From Halovulum dunhuangense (GTDB taxonomy: Bacteria; Pseudomonadota; Alphaproteobacteria; Rhodobacterales; Rhodobacteraceae), in assembly GCF_013093415.1 (NCBI RefSeq), contig NZ_JABFBC010000001.1, forward strand, positions 1,488,001-1,552,000: DNA of 64,000 nt, given 5' to 3'. The notes below the pieces were generated by a model that was not told where the DNA came from, ran no database searches, and saw only the letters and a program-made list of their open reading frames with translations. Positions 63,284 to 64,000 of the stretch are shown piece after piece. The number at the start of each line of letters is the position of its first letter. Position 1 is the stretch's first letter. Position numbers and translations under genes: made by a program.

Positions 63284-63335
63284 TTGACAACGGTCAATCG
63301 TCCGCGCGTCGGATTGCCCATATTTGGCCATATTT
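63284..63335. promoter_or_regulatory. Inverted and direct repeats in the export-protein/exoY divergent region
   Basis: TTGAC-AACG-GTCAA (63284-63297) is a perfect inverted repeat, and CCATATTT occurs twice at 10-base spacing (63318-63325 and 63328-63335). Both lie in the AT-richest part of the 221-base gap. Promoters and a regulator site for polysaccharide genes are expected here; a Ros/MucR-type site is a guess from the AT-rich direct repeats. Confidence 0.4.
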
Positions 63336-63417
63336 CGTCTCGCCTTCGAGTTGCGTTGCGTGTGCGGTCGCGGGTCGCCGTCAGGGCCGGGCCGGTGTTG
63401 TGTGTGCTGGAGCAGGA

Positions 63418-64000
63418 ATGATGAAGGATGCCGCCTATCTGGACTGGTCCCGCAAGGCCGACCCGTCCGTCCTGGGCAGGGGGATCTACCGCCAGCGGCT
63501 GAAGCGGCTCATGGATCTTGTGCTGGCGGTCGCCCTGCTGCCGATGGTGGCGCCGCTGGTCGCGATCCTGTGGCTGATGGTGCGGCTGGATGGGGGCCCG
63601 GGTTTCTACTGGCAGGAACGCGTCGGGCGCGATGGCAGGCGGTTCCGGTTCTGGAAACTCCGCAGCATGGTGACGGATGCCGATGCGGCCCTCAGGCGCG
63701 CCTGCGAGGCCGACCCAAGGGTCGCGGCCGAGTGGCACGAGATGCAGAAGCTGCGCCACGATCCGCGCGTCACCCGGCTGGGCGCGGTGCTGCGCAAGAC
63801 CAGCCTCGACGAGTTGCCGCAGCTCTGGAACGTGCTGCGGGGCGACATGAGCCTGATCGGACCGCGCCCCTTCACGGTGGAGCAGGAAAAGCTTTACGTC
63901 GAGGCGGGCGGCACCGCCTATTTCCGGCTGCGTCCCGGCGTGACCGGGCTCTGGCAGGTGGAGGGGCGCAGCGCCACCAGCTTTCTCGAGCGCATCCGCT
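63418..64000 (+). CDS. exoY: Initiating sugar-phosphate transferase (ExoY/WcaJ-type), 3' end outside window
   Basis: Transfers a sugar phosphate to undecaprenyl phosphate, the first step of repeat-unit synthesis. The first 194 residues are visible: a basic start (YRQRLKRLMDLVLAVALLP), one membrane helix (about 33-55), KLRSM, RKTSLDELPQLWNVLRGD, MSLIGPRP, and RPGVTGLWQV. Two in-frame ATGs (63418 and 63421) follow GGAGCAGGA; the first is taken. It reads off the right edge with no stop. It completes the locus: initiation, transfer, flip, polymerise, export. Confidence 0.9.
   Translation, partial: MMKDAAYLDWSRKADPSVLGRGIYRQRLKRLMDLVLAVALLPMVAPLVAILWLMVRLDGGPGFYWQERVGRDGRRFRFWKLRSMVTDADAALRRACEADPRVAAEWHEMQKLRHDPRVTRLGAVLRKTSLDELPQLWNVLRGDMSLIGPRPFTVEQEKLYVEAGGTAYFRLRPGVTGLWQVEGRSATSFLERIR

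Overview
The window is GC-rich, tightly packed bacterial DNA without introns. Genes abut or overlap by 1-4 bases, start on ATG, GTG or TTG, and the proteins resemble those of Alphaproteobacteria, most closely Rhodobacterales (Paracoccaceae/Roseobacteraceae). Pointers are the DUF2842 protein, the one-cysteine DksA, the long-form SerA next to SerC, the MoxR/vWA operon with a DUF2927 lipoprotein, and a GC-rich end-of-gene element around 8302. I see no rRNA, tRNA, prophage, plasmid functions or CRISPR array, so it reads as chromosome with one accessory island-like locus at the right end.

Layout. 1-5081: end of ppdK, a SleB-type wall hydrolase, glmM with a sulfotransferase-fold gene, and a convergent EamA exporter. 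5211-9974: serine synthesis (serC, serA) behind a structured leader, then purA and DUF2842. 10030-16645: CreA, a 541-residue low-complexity protein of unknown function, thiamine pyrophosphokinase, L-serine dehydratase, rpiA, gor. 16712-20681: hflK-hflC-DUF2065-degP, a membrane and envelope protein-quality cluster. 20686-22990: RTX protein, 2Fe-2S ferredoxin, FG-GAP-like protein. 28610-22994 (minus): an eight-gene operon, MoxR ATPase, shortened GNAT, DUF2927 lipoprotein, 56-residue membrane protein, vWA protein, 117-residue membrane protein, DedA, M48 protease. 28821-35222: dksA, FAD monooxygenase, xthA, a second sulfotransferase, csp, a REP-associated transposase with its REP palindromes, ettA. 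35406-39717: nadD, dacB, DUF475 (TerC-like) with a hairpin leader, unknown membrane protein. 39946-44832: a four-gene ABC importer and corA. 45075-47333: periplasmic double rhodanese, YeeE/TsuA-type transporter and a 56-residue membrane protein. 47453-50487: small membrane proteins, an FMN reductase and an outer-membrane efflux lipoprotein.

50652-64000 is a polysaccharide locus. It holds a Wzc/ExoP-type chain-length regulator, a WecG-type glycosyltransferase, a sulfotransferase, two family-2 glycosyltransferases, an O-antigen-ligase/polymerase-type protein, a flippase, a Tat-exported GH9-type glycanase, a Wza-type export protein and an ExoY-type initiating transferase cut by the window end. 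Together they describe Wzx/Wzy-type synthesis of a probably sulfated or otherwise modified exopolysaccharide, with a glycanase to trim it.

The most unusual things seen are: (i) two copies, about 17.5 kb apart, of a block of exactly four 11-bp units, before gor and before the REP transposase; (ii) a REP transposase gene carrying a 23-base copy of its neighbouring REP palindrome inside its coding sequence; (iii) a GNAT gene that appears to have lost its C-terminal core in frame; (iv) the MoxR/vWA/DedA/M48 operon; and (v) a long hairpin in the leader of the DUF475 gene.
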